Of a stretch of 26,866 bases of DNA, positions 1 through 4,096 are shown piece by piece. A program made the translations under genes and the position numbers. The notes under the pieces are model-generated. The model worked only from the letters and a program-made list of their open reading frames with translations, was not told the DNA's origin and did not search any database. Within the stretch, counting starts at the first letter, position 1; the number at the start of each line of letters is the position of its first letter. Origin of the DNA: a virus; the IMG/VR virus record IMGVR_UViG_3300042475_001789, positions 1 through 26,866 of that record; one strand, 5' to 3'.

Positions 1-211
1 TAAAGTGTCGCTTAGGACGAAGACCAGTTCCAAAGCAATTCTCTGCACCGATCACTCGACCGATCGTCATCTTCGGATCATCCATGTGCTGAGTTCCACG
101 AGCAGATACACAGTAGACTTTATGTCCACGGTTCAACGCTTCCTGTGCAAACCAGTTCCATAGAAGTGGATCCTTGGTGTAGGTATCATCGTAATCGATC
201 GAGATGTTCAT
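1..211 (-). CDS. HAD-like phosphatase, C-terminus off the window
   Basis: Only the first 70 codons are in the window; the rest lies beyond base 1. The N-terminus MNISIDYDDTYTKDP carries the DxD-type nucleophile motif of HAD hydrolases (DYDDTYT, residues 5-11), followed by an alternating beta/alpha pattern and a segment HKVYCVSARG that fits HAD motif II (Ser/Thr after a hydrophobic strand). Small HAD proteins of this kind are common in T4-like phages, often annotated as hydrolases, and their substrate is unknown. The ATG at 211 is preceded by AAGGAG at good spacing and by promoter P1, so the start is secure. The catalytic C-terminal Asp motif cannot be checked here. Confidence 0.8.
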   Translation of the reverse strand, partial: MNISIDYDDTYTKDPLLWNWFAQEALNRGHKVYCVSARGTQHMDDPKMTIGRVIGAENCFGTGLRPKRHF

Positions 212-232
212 CTTAGTCTCCTTTGTAGGATC

Positions 233-268
233 ACTATAATCTAAACTTGGCCACATGTAAACCCCTAA
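233..268 (-). promoter_or_regulatory. Promoter P1 (family element + TTTACA-17-TATAGT)
   Basis: On the minus strand TTTAGGGG runs into TTTACA (256-261), then a 17-base spacer, then TATAGT (233-238). The start codon of the HAD-like gene lies about 20 bases beyond the -10. This is one of eight promoters in the window with the same layout. It overlaps the 3' side of the region just before the tRNA-Thr gene. Confidence 0.85.
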
Positions 269-269
269 A

Positions 270-343
270 TGGTGCTGCTAGGAAGAATCGAACTTCCGTT
301 TCACCCGTACCAAGGGCGTGTATTACCATTGTACTATAGCAGC
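270..343 (-). tRNA. tRNA-Thr (GGT)
   Basis: The acceptor stem GCTGCTA/TAGCAGC is perfect and CCA is encoded. The T-arm is GGAAG-TTCGATT-CTTCC. The anticodon loop TTGGTAC gives GGT. This is the last tRNA of the array in the direction of transcription. Confidence 0.93.
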
Positions 344-348
344 GTTGT

Positions 349-423
349 TGGTGCCTCCACTAAGAGTCGAACTTAGACCTTCCCCATGTCACGGGATCGA
401 GCAAACCGTTACACCATGGAGGC
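349..423 (-). tRNA. tRNA-Val (GAC)
   Basis: Acceptor GCCTCCA/TGGAGGC with encoded CCA, and T-arm CTAAG-TTCGACT-CTTAG. The loop GTGACAT, closed by CCC/GGG, gives anticodon GAC. The outer anticodon pair looks like A.A, so the stem is slightly imperfect. The opposite strand would read GTC, but the T-arm fixes the gene on minus. Confidence 0.85.
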
Positions 424-429
424 ATTGAT

Positions 430-506
430 TGGTATCCCCAGCGGGTGTCGATCCCGCTTCTTCGCCTTGAAAGGGCGATGATCTAGCCAACGTAATCTAT
501 GGGGAC
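430..506 (-). tRNA. tRNA-Glu (TTC)
   Basis: Acceptor GTCCCCA/TGGGGAT with encoded CCA, anticodon stem TCGCC/GGCGA, loop CTTTCAA giving TTC. The T-loop is ATCGACA rather than the usual TTCGANN, and its stem GCGGG/CCCGC is intact. Confidence 0.92.
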
Positions 507-513
507 GTTATAT

Positions 514-605
514 TGGTGGGAGTGTGTTGAATCGAACAACTTGCCTCTTCAGGAACGGATTTACAGTCCGCTGCTAGCACCAGCATAGCCTTATTTGACA
601 CTCCC
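514..605 (-). tRNA. tRNA-Tyr (GTA), long variable arm
   Basis: Acceptor GGGAGTG/CACTCCC with encoded CCA. The anticodon stem GCGGA/TCCGT encloses CTGTAAA, giving GTA. The longer variable region and 92-base length fit a bacterial type II tRNA-Tyr. Confidence 0.93.
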
Positions 606-610
606 AATTT

Positions 611-685
611 TGGTTGTAGTGGGTGGGATTGAACCACCGACCTATCCCTTATCAGGGGATTGCTCTACCACTGAGCTACACCACA
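611..685 (-). tRNA. tRNA-Ile (GAT)
   Basis: Acceptor TGTGGTG/CACTACA with one G.T pair and encoded CCA. D-arm GCTC/GAGC, anticodon stem ATCCC/GGGAT, loop CTGATAA giving GAT. T-arm GGTGG-TTCAATC-CCACC. Confidence 0.93.
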
Positions 686-733
686 AAAATTCAGCCGGAA
701 ATTCTTTTAATGTGCAGCCGGATCTGTCACAAT

Positions 734-809
734 TGGTGCGGATGAAGAGAATCGAACTCCTGACACCATGCTCTTCAGGCACGTGCTCTACCAACTGAGC
801 TACATCCGC
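734..809 (-). tRNA. tRNA-Phe (GAA)
   Basis: Acceptor GCGGATG/CATCCGC with encoded CCA, D-arm GCTC/GAGC, anticodon stem CGTGC/GCATG, loop CTGAAGA giving GAA. The 48 bases between this gene and tRNA-Ile show no recognisable gene. Confidence 0.94.
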
Positions 810-813
810 GTAT

Positions 814-891
814 TGGCTGTCCTAAGAGGACTCGAACCTCTCTTCATCCTGGTTAACAGCCAGGTGCCGTCACCTGGACGACTCTAGGACA
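814..891 (-). tRNA. tRNA-Asn (GTT)
   Basis: Acceptor TGTCCTA/TAGGACA, discriminator G and encoded CCA. The anticodon stem CCTGG/CCAGG encloses CTGTTAA, giving GTT. T-arm AGAGG-TTCGAGT-CCTCT. It starts five bases after tRNA-Phe. Confidence 0.93.
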
Positions 892-897
892 AATATT

Positions 898-975
898 TGG
901 TGAACCGGGTGAGACTCGAACTCACGTTGTCGCGGATTAAGAGCCCGCCGCTAAAACCACCTCAGCTACCGGTCC
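898..975 (-). tRNA. tRNA-Lys (CTT)
   Basis: Acceptor GGACCGG/CCGGTTC with encoded CCA, anticodon stem GCGGG/TCCGC, loop CTCTTAA giving CTT. T-arm GTGAG-TTCGAGT-CTCAC. Its first 14 bases also encode the last codons and the TGA stop of the small ORF upstream (962-1147). Confidence 0.92.
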
Positions 976-1147
976 GTATTTCTAACATCAACTTATCCAT
1001 CTCAATACAGTATTTGAGCTTGTACTGTTCCCCTCTCCAGTGCATAAGTATATCCCGTTTCAGATTATATTCAACAGGATTGTTAGCAGGAAGCTTGTTA
1101 GCAGCACGAATCTTTTGGCGAATAAGTTTCAGATCGTCTTTCATCAT
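962..1147 (-). CDS. Small unknown protein ending inside tRNA-Lys
   Basis: I do not recognise this 61-residue protein. It starts MMKDDLKLIRQKIRAANK and is rich in Lys, Arg and hydrophobic residues, probably helical. The two adjacent ATG codons at 1147 and 1144 follow AGAAAGAAGT, a usable ribosome binding site. A longer start at 1183 would lie inside a tRNA-like relic and is less likely. The reading frame ends with the codons for RTGS and a TGA formed by the acceptor and D-arm of tRNA-Lys(CTT), so gene and tRNA overlap by 14 bases. The second tRNA-Lys has the same arrangement, which argues that the ORF is real. Confidence 0.55.
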   Translation of the reverse strand: MMKDDLKLIRQKIRAANKLPANNPVEYNLKRDILMHWRGEQYKLKYCIEMDKLMLEIRTGS

Positions 1148-1161
1148 ACTTCTTTCTATAT

Positions 1162-1226
1162 TGGCCCCGTGTGATGGAATCAAACCACCCCTGCATTGCC
1201 TAGGCTCAATGCTACTCAGTCACGGG
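1162..1226 (-). tRNA. Decayed tRNA-like relic lacking a D-arm
   Basis: A terminal stem CCCGTG/CACGGG, a GCCA end, a T-arm GGTGG-TTTGATT-CCATC and an anticodon-like hairpin GCATTG/CAATGC with an 8-base loop AGCCTAGG are present. There is no room for a D-arm, the whole element is only about 65 bases, and position 33 is not T. It looks like a degenerating or minimal tRNA. No identity is assigned. Confidence 0.5.
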
Positions 1227-1246
1227 ATATTCATTACTTAGAAGAT

Positions 1247-1296
1247 ATACTGATGAGGAATCGAACCCAAATGCTCTCCATTTACAACCCAAGTAT
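1247..1296 (-). tRNA. tRNA relic with ATACT/AGTAT ends
   Basis: The minus strand has a T-arm-like GGG-TTCGATT-CC flanked by a five-base end pair ATACT/AGTAT and a segment TTGTAAA resembling a Tyr anticodon loop, but no proper anticodon stem, no D-arm and no CCA. It is only about 50 bases long. I read it as a deletion-scarred tRNA remnant. Confidence 0.4.
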
Positions 1297-1297
1297 T

Positions 1298-1377
1298 TGG
1301 TGCGCCTGGGAGGATTCGAACCCCCATGTGTCCAGTTAACCTTTCTACACGTTCGTAGCGTGAGGGTATACAGACGC
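1298..1377 (-). tRNA. tRNA-like gene with disrupted anticodon arm
   Basis: The acceptor GCGTCTG/CAGGCGC, encoded CCA and T-arm GGGGG-TTCGAAT-CCTCC are intact, and total length is tRNA-sized. The 45 bases between do not fold into normal D and anticodon arms. The best stem, ACGTGT/ACACAT, encloses 15 bases. It is either a pseudogene or an unusual tRNA, and the anticodon cannot be assigned. Confidence 0.5.
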
Positions 1378-1385
1378 AATATTAC

Positions 1386-1460
1386 TGGTGCAGACTAAAG
1401 GATTTGAACCTTTGACCCTCACCGTGTCGAGGTGACGCTCTACCACTAAGCTAAGTCTGC
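1386..1460 (-). tRNA. tRNA with anticodon GAC and C at position 33
   Basis: All four arms are well formed: acceptor GCAGACT/AGTCTGC, D-arm GCTT/GAGC, anticodon stem TCACC/GGTGA, T-arm AAAGG-TTCAAAT-CCTTT, and CCA is encoded. The loop is TCGACAC, so position 33 is C instead of the near-universal T and the anticodon reads GAC (Val). A second GAC tRNA already lies at 349-423, so the true identity is uncertain. Confidence 0.7.
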
Positions 1461-1462
1461 AT

Positions 1463-1537
1463 TGGTGGTGTGGGTAGTTGTAGAACCTGGTATGGAAGAT
1501 AGTCAAAATCAATTTGACGATCACAACCATTAACACC
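1463..1537 (-). tRNA. Degenerate tRNA-like element, possible Ser (TGA)
   Basis: The ends GGTGT/ACACC with encoded CCA and an anticodon arm GTCAA-ATTGATT-TTGAC (anticodon TGA) are recognisable. The T-loop consensus is lost, the D-arm is too short and only five acceptor pairs form. Probably a decayed tRNA. Its 5' eight bases overlap the end of the small ORF 1530-1691. Confidence 0.4.
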
Positions 1538-1691
1538 AGATTAACGACTTAACATTTTTTGCTGCTCTGGCTATAACAATATCAGGATCCCAATATGTGT
1601 GCCATCCTAGTCTTTTTTGAAAATTGTAATCTTCCATAAGGTAATAGGAAGAACCCAATGCCAGAGCAGCCTGTCTAATAACTTCTTCCAT
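1530..1691 (-). CDS. Small unknown protein (53 aa)
   Basis: This 53-residue frame starts MEEVIRQAALALGSS and ends VKSLIWC. I do not recognise it. The composition (helical start, aromatic-rich centre with WHTYWDP) looks like protein rather than random translation. The upstream signal GAGAAAATACA is a weak ribosome binding site. It ends inside the degenerate tRNA-like element 1463-1537, which fits the local habit of small genes ending in or beside the next tRNA. It could be spurious. Confidence 0.4.
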   Translation of the reverse strand: MEEVIRQAALALGSSYYLMEDYNFQKRLGWHTYWDPDIVIARAAKNVKSLIWC

Positions 1692-1718
1692 TGTATTTTC
1701 TCATAATAGAGTTAAATT

Positions 1719-1760
1719 TGGTGGATTGTGAAGGAATCGAACCTCCGAGCCGCCGTCGCT
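1719..1760 (-). tRNA. 3' half of a tRNA (fragment)
   Basis: The minus strand has T-arm GGAGG-TTCGATT-CCTTC, then ACAATCC and an encoded ACCA end. No matching 5' acceptor strand (GGATTGT) is found upstream. It is an orphan 3' tRNA fragment next to another relic. Confidence 0.45.
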
Positions 1761-1772
1761 TGTTCAAGTACC

Positions 1773-1834
1773 ATACTTAATGGGAATCGAACCCCCCACA
1801 GTCGCGCCCTGTGCCTGGTTTGCCAGGTCAGTAT
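1773..1834 (-). tRNA. Compact tRNA-like relic with ATACT/AGTAT ends
   Basis: End pair ATACT/AGTAT, a strong hairpin CCTGG-CAAA-CCAGG in the D-arm place, an anticodon-like arm CACAG-GGCGCGA-CTGTG, and a T-arm GGG-TTCGATT-CCC. There is no CCA and position 33 is G. It shares its terminal pair with the relic at 1247-1296. Either a pseudo-tRNA or a tRNA-like structure with another use. Confidence 0.45.
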
Positions 1835-1847
1835 ATCATCAAAGTAA

Positions 1848-1923
1848 TGGTGAATCCGGTCAGATTCGAACTGACGTACTGCGATTAAAAGTCGCGTGCT
1901 AAAACCACCTCAGCTACGGATCC
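1848..1923 (-). tRNA. tRNA-Lys (TTT)
   Basis: Acceptor GGATCCG/CGGATTC with encoded CCA, anticodon stem CGCGA/TCGCA, loop CTTTTAA giving TTT. T-arm GTCAG-TTCGAAT-CTGAC. The first 14 bases are shared with the end of the 48-residue gene upstream. Confidence 0.93.
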
Positions 1924-2056
1924 AATCTCGAAGCGCCATTCTCTCATCACGGCGTTCCGCTTTCTTAGTCTTCCCGTGTGCGCCAGAAGGACGTTTGGAA
2001 AGATGAAGGACAAAAGGATTTCGTGCCTTCGGTAGTTCCTTATGTTTTCGTTTCAT
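1910..2056 (-). CDS. Small basic phage protein (48 aa) ending inside tRNA-Lys
   Basis: The 48-residue product starts MKRKHKELPKARNPFV and continues with SGAHGKTKKAERRDERMAL. This is a very basic protein of a type I know as a recurrent hypothetical in many phages (KxxxARNPFV...GxHxKxKKAERRxE). Function is unknown; the charge suggests nucleic-acid contact. The ATG at 2056 follows AAGGAAACAAA, a good binding site. The stop TGA is inside the D-arm of tRNA-Lys(TTT), so the last codons (WIRS) are read from the tRNA's acceptor strand. It is probably cotranscribed from promoter P2 with the 40-residue gene upstream. Confidence 0.8.
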   Translation of the reverse strand: MKRKHKELPKARNPFVLHLSKRPSGAHGKTKKAERRDERMALRDWIRS

Positions 2057-2065
2057 TTTGTTTCC

Positions 2066-2188
2066 TTAGTCAGCATATTGAGCGTTGAAAAGAGCTGCCT
2101 GATAGGTGCCACCGTAAACAACTTTATCATCAGACAGACGACGTCCGAACCATTTGCCGCTTACGTTCCAGAAGGTCCAACCTTGCAT
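2066..2188 (-). CDS. Small unknown protein (40 aa)
   Basis: A 40-residue frame starting MQGWTFWNVSGKWFGRRL and ending ALFNAQYAD. It is rich in aromatic residues in the first half and looks like a small beta-rich domain. I do not recognise a family. The ATG at 2188 has AAAGGAAAGAAC before it, and it is the first gene behind promoter P2, about 30 bases from the -10. The next gene (48 aa) follows after nine bases. Confidence 0.65.
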   Translation of the reverse strand: MQGWTFWNVSGKWFGRRLSDDKVVYGGTYQAALFNAQYAD

Positions 2189-2216
2189 GTTCTTTCCTTT
2201 CGTTCCTTATAGTAGT

Positions 2217-2251
2217 AATATAAGGTATAGGTTATGGTTTGTAAACCCCCT
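2217..2251 (-). promoter_or_regulatory. Promoter P2 (TTTACA-17-TATATT)
   Basis: ATAGGGGG runs into TTTACA (2240-2245), 17-base spacer, TATATT (2217-2222). It reads into the 40- and 48-residue genes and then the tRNAs from Lys(TTT) downward. It lies just after tRNA-Met in transcription direction. Confidence 0.85.
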
Positions 2252-2276
2252 ATTTTCATTTTTTTAGAATTATTTT

Positions 2277-2348
2277 TGGTGGTGCCAGATGGACTCGAAC
2301 CATCTCTTCGGGCTTATGAGACCCAAGTCGGAACCGTTCCGTGTCACC
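2277..2348 (-). tRNA. tRNA with anticodon CAT (Met type)
   Basis: Acceptor GGTGACA/TGGCACC with one A.G mismatch and encoded CCA. D-arm hairpin CGGA/TCCG, anticodon stem TGGGT/GCCCG with two G.T pairs, loop CTCATAA giving CAT. T-arm GATGG-TTCGAGT-CCATC. Elongator Met, initiator and lysidine-modified Ile tRNAs all carry CAT and cannot be separated by eye. Confidence 0.82.
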
Positions 2349-2353
2349 AATAT

Positions 2354-2435
2354 TGGAGGTGTGTGTCAGAATCGAACTGACTACTTTCGTGCTATGGATT
2401 TGCAATCCATCCCCTTACCGGCCGGGCCACACACC
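2354..2435 (-). tRNA. tRNA-Cys (GCA)
   Basis: Acceptor GGTGTGT/ACACACC, discriminator T and encoded CCA. Anticodon stem ATGGA/TCCAT, loop TTGCAAA giving GCA. T-arm GTCAG-TTCGATT-CTGAC. The variable region is longer than usual (82 bases in total). Confidence 0.92.
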
Positions 2436-2441
2436 GTTATT

Positions 2442-2516
2442 TGGCGAAGGTGGTAGGAATCGAACCCACTACGCGCGGTTTTGGAGACCGCCGCTCTACC
2501 ATTGAGCTACACCGAC
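2442..2516 (-). tRNA. tRNA-Trp (CCA)
   Basis: Anticodon stem GCGGT/ACCGC with loop CTCCAAA gives CCA. D-arm GCTC/GAGC is perfect and the discriminator is G, as expected for Trp. The acceptor GTCGGTG/CACCTTC has two mismatched pairs at positions 2 and 3, which could weaken charging or mark early decay. Confidence 0.85.
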
Positions 2517-2522
2517 ATATTT

Positions 2523-2600
2523 TGGTCTGGGTGAGAGGATTTGAACCTCCGACTTCTTGCTTCCAAGGCAAGCACTCTACGCAGACTGAGCTACACCCAG
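2523..2600 (-). tRNA. tRNA-Pro (TGG)
   Basis: Acceptor CTGGGTG/CACCCAG with encoded CCA, anticodon stem CTTGC/GCAAG, loop CTTGGAA giving TGG. T-arm GGAGG-TTCAAAT-CCTCT. Confidence 0.93.
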
Positions 2601-2608
2601 ATGATTAT

Positions 2609-2683
2609 TGGTTGGGAAGGGTGGATTCGAACCACCGGCCTGCTGATTCAAAGTCAGTTATTCTGCCGCTGAACTACTTCCCA
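2609..2683 (-). tRNA. tRNA-Gln (TTG)
   Basis: Acceptor TGGGAAG/CTTCCCA with encoded CCA, anticodon stem ACTGA/TCAGC, loop CTTTGAA giving TTG. T-arm GGTGG-TTCGAAT-CCACC. It is the first tRNA of its group; no family-type promoter lies directly upstream. Confidence 0.93.
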
Positions 2684-2743
2684 ACAGTAGCAGTAATCTG
2701 CTACATATTTTACTTTATCTCTTTTATTCTCATAAATAAAATT

Positions 2744-3241
2744 ATGAAAAAGTTACTCCTATGTTTTTTGTTATGTGGAGGTTGCGCTAGTCAAGATGTT
2801 CAAGACTCTTATTCAGTAGGTACTACATTATCTACTGCCAGTGCAATGGTAGGTCTTCATGAGAAAAGGGACCGAGTTGAACTAACAAGATTGATCGGGG
2901 TTGACCCAGTACGTACTGAATGGTGCGCAGCCTTCGTGAATTCCATTTTAAATCTAAATGGCATACCTGGTTCAGAAGTTGTAAGTAGGCATCCACTTAC
3001 CGCTAAGAGTTTTATCTATTGGGGTAGCTTTGCTATAACTCCTGAGTTCGGTGATGTTGTTGTATTTCCAAGAGGTAATCAAGGTTGGCAAGGACATGTG
3101 GGATTCTACATCACTACAGTAAAGCAGGATGGAATCGACCATTATGTTATCCTTGGTGGTAACCAAGATAACCGTGTTTCATATGATCTTTATCCAGCGT
3201 CCAAAGCGATTGCTATCAGACGCTGGATAATAGATCCATAA
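2744..3241 (+). CDS. Lipoprotein with CHAP/NlpC-like Cys-His-Asn hydrolase fold (TIGR02594-like)
   Basis: The 165-residue product begins MKKLLLCFLLCGGCAS, a short basic start, a hydrophobic core and a Cys at residue 14 fitting a lipoprotein signal, although the lipobox is not ideal. The mature part has TEWCAAFVN (Cys61), GHVGFY (His118) and GGNQDN (Asn140), the catalytic order of CHAP/NlpC-P60 peptidases and close to the TIGR02594 family. It may cut peptidoglycan peptides during lysis or entry, or act in the periplasm on superinfecting phage. It is the only convincing plus-strand gene here, lying inside the tRNA array and convergent with the terminator at 3321-3357. Its frame stays open upstream through tRNA sequence, but the signal peptide fixes ATG 2744. 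The ribosome binding site is weak. Confidence 0.8.
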   Translation: MKKLLLCFLLCGGCASQDVQDSYSVGTTLSTASAMVGLHEKRDRVELTRLIGVDPVRTEWCAAFVNSILNLNGIPGSEVVSRHPLTAKSFIYWGSFAITPEFGDVVVFPRGNQGWQGHVGFYITTVKQDGIDHYVILGGNQDNRVSYDLYPASKAIAIRRWIIDP

Positions 3242-3251
3242 TGGGGTCATC

Positions 3252-3318
3252 GGACGAATCCTATCCCATACAGATAAATTGTCAAAGAGCGTGGGAGATT
3301 GATGTAATCGCTTCGTCC
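3252..3318. repeat. Inverted repeat with a possible minus-strand promoter
   Basis: GGACGAA (3252-3258) and TTCGTCC (3312-3318) are perfect inverted copies, with inner pairing TCCCAT/GTGGGA. Inside, the minus strand reads TTGACA (3280-3285), a 16-base spacer and TAGGAT (3258-3263). The site could act as a 3' end structure for the lipoprotein gene or as a minus-strand promoter for the tRNA-Gln to tRNA-Met group. Confidence 0.35.
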
Positions 3319-3320
3319 CG

Positions 3321-3357
3321 AAATAAAAAAACCCTCCAGATCTTTCGATCGGAGGGT
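3321..3357 (-). terminator. Strong intrinsic terminator
   Basis: On the minus strand ACCCTCCGATC, loop GAAA, GATCTGGAGGGT (one bulged T) is followed by seven T and ATTT. It has no T-run on the plus strand, so it acts only on minus transcripts, ending the short unit that starts at promoter P3. Confidence 0.9.
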
Positions 3358-3381
3358 CTTGGAATTCGATGTTAACTTGCG

Positions 3382-3495
3382 TTAACCGTTTCCGTAACCC
3401 TCCATGTATCCCATAATCCATTCACCACACACATGGAGTCGATTGCATGGGAATGCATTCGAAATCTGGCGTTGATATGTAAACGGTTTATTCAT
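3382..3495 (-). CDS. Possible 37-aa peptide, or small RNA, in its own promoter-terminator unit
   Basis: The only frame between promoter P3 and the terminator encodes 37 residues starting MNKPFTYQRQISN and ending in a Gly/Tyr-rich GYMEGYGNG, with a CNRLHVC pair of cysteines. TAGGA lies 14 bases before the ATG, which is distant for a ribosome binding site. The alternative is that the transcript (about 190 bases) works as a small RNA. A dedicated strong promoter and terminator around so short a stretch suggest a real product either way. I do not recognise the peptide. Confidence 0.45.
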   Translation of the reverse strand: MNKPFTYQRQISNAFPCNRLHVCGEWIMGYMEGYGNG

Positions 3496-3527
3496 GGAAG
3501 TTTGTTATTCCTAGTTGGTGTTCTATT

Positions 3528-3568
3528 AGTATATATCATTCTAGGTTGCTTTGTAAACCCCCAAAATG
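3528..3568 (-). promoter_or_regulatory. Promoter P3
   Basis: TTTGGGGG runs into TTTACA (3552-3557). The -10 lies in 3528-3535: TATACT with an 18-base spacer or TATATA with 16. It belongs to the same family as the other promoters and reads only into the short unit ending at 3321. Confidence 0.75.
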
Positions 3569-3588
3569 AACTTTTTTCAAAAAAGATT

Positions 3589-3664
3589 TGGTGCTCCCAG
3601 TAGGACTCGAACCTACGATCAAGACGTTATGAGCGTCCGGCTTTAGCCGCTAAGCTATAGGAGC
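3589..3664 (-). tRNA. tRNA with anticodon CAT (Met or lysidine Ile)
   Basis: Acceptor GCTCCTA/TGGGAGC with encoded CCA, anticodon stem GGACG/CGTCT, loop CTCATAA giving CAT, T-arm GTAGG-TTCGAGT-CCTAC. This is the second CAT tRNA in the window; one of the two may be the Ile type modified at C34. Confidence 0.88.
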
Positions 3665-3668
3665 AAAT

Positions 3669-3759
3669 TGGTAGAAGTGGGTGGATTCGAACCACCTCAA
3701 AGGCGCTAATCTGGCGCAAAGAGTTTATAAGACTCCTCTGACTACCAAGTCTCACTTCC
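3669..3759 (-). tRNA. Type II tRNA whose anticodon reads TAT
   Basis: Acceptor GGAAGTG/CACTTCT with encoded CCA, T-arm GGTGG-TTCGAAT-CCACC and a long variable arm with GGCGC/GCGCC pairing, so the body is Leu/Ser-like with discriminator A. The anticodon stem GGAGT/ACTCT encloses CTTATAA, giving TAT, nominally Ile for AUA codons. A Leu TAA tRNA would need only a one-base change. Charging identity is therefore unclear. Confidence 0.8.
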
Positions 3760-3760
3760 A

Positions 3761-3913
3761 TTATTTGTTATTCAAGGTTTTGATTCTGTCTTTGATCCAG
3801 TTTACAACCGTTAGCCATTCTTCATCTTGATATGTAATATCTACTGTTTCAAGATTACTTAATGCAATCGTTAATCCCATTTGTTCGGTATAGTCAAGAC
3901 TGGATTTAGCCAT
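3761..3913 (-). CDS. Small unknown acidic protein (50 aa)
   Basis: The 50-residue frame starts MAKSSLDYTEQMGLTIALSN and ends WIKDRIKTLNNK. I do not recognise it. It is mildly acidic, with a likely helical C-terminus. ATG 3913 has AGAGG seven bases upstream. The gene lies between tRNA-Leu(TAA) and the type II tRNA and its TAA stop ends one base before the latter, so it is cotranscribed with them from promoter P4. Confidence 0.6.
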   Translation of the reverse strand: MAKSSLDYTEQMGLTIALSNLETVDITYQDEEWLTVVNWIKDRIKTLNNK

Positions 3914-3929
3914 TGCAACCTCTATATTC

Positions 3930-4006
3930 TGGTGTCCCCGGTCGGACTCGAACCGACACTACGCAGATTTTAAGTCTGCTGACTCTACCTATTGGCCTAC
4001 GAGGAC
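3930..4006 (-). tRNA. tRNA-Leu-like (TAA) with a short variable loop
   Basis: Acceptor GTCCTCG/CGGGGAC with encoded CCA, anticodon stem GCAGA/TCTGC, loop CTTAAAA giving TAA (Leu, UUA codon). T-arm GTCGG-TTCGAGT-CCGAC. The variable loop is only five bases, so the body is type I, unlike bacterial leucine tRNAs. Confidence 0.87.
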
Positions 4007-4012
4007 TTATAT

Positions 4013-4088
4013 TGGCGGTCCCGGAAGGATTCGAACCCTCGACCTACCGCTTAGAAGGCGGATGCTCTATCCACTGAGCTACGGAACC
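4013..4088 (-). tRNA. tRNA-Arg (TCT)
   Basis: Acceptor GGTTCCG/CGGGACC, discriminator G, encoded CCA. D-arm GCTC/GAGC, anticodon stem CCGC/GCGG, loop CTTCTAA giving TCT. It begins nine bases after the stop of the glycine-zipper gene. Confidence 0.94.
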
Positions 4089-4096
4089 ATTATCTC

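Noticed and set aside
595-798. 67-codon plus-strand frame with VGGIEPPTYPLS
   Set aside because: This is the complement of tRNA-Tyr, Ile and Phe T-arms; GIEPPT-like peptides are typical false translations of reversed tRNA genes.
897-1241. 114-codon plus-strand frame
   Set aside because: It runs antisense through tRNA-Lys, the small ORF and a tRNA relic and has a tRNA-derived start.
1345-1536. 63-codon minus frame over tRNA-like elements
   Set aside because: It consists of tRNA sequence (CTSNIASV, LVVERHLDTV) and has no ribosome binding site.
2731-2738. CATAAATA as a T4-type late promoter for the lipoprotein gene
   Set aside because: A start site seven bases downstream would fall on the ATG itself, and similar sequence occurs by chance in AT-rich DNA.
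2441-2743. 100-codon upstream extension of the plus-strand lipoprotein frame
   Set aside because: It is complement of tRNA-Trp, Pro and Gln; the signal peptide at 2744 fixes the real start.
3179-3421. 80-codon minus frame
   Set aside because: It runs through the strong terminator 3321-3357 and the end of the convergent gene, with no ribosome binding site.
3571-3585. CTTTTTTCAAAAAAG palindrome as a terminator
   Set aside because: A/T-only stem, no GC core; probably chance in an AT-rich spacer.
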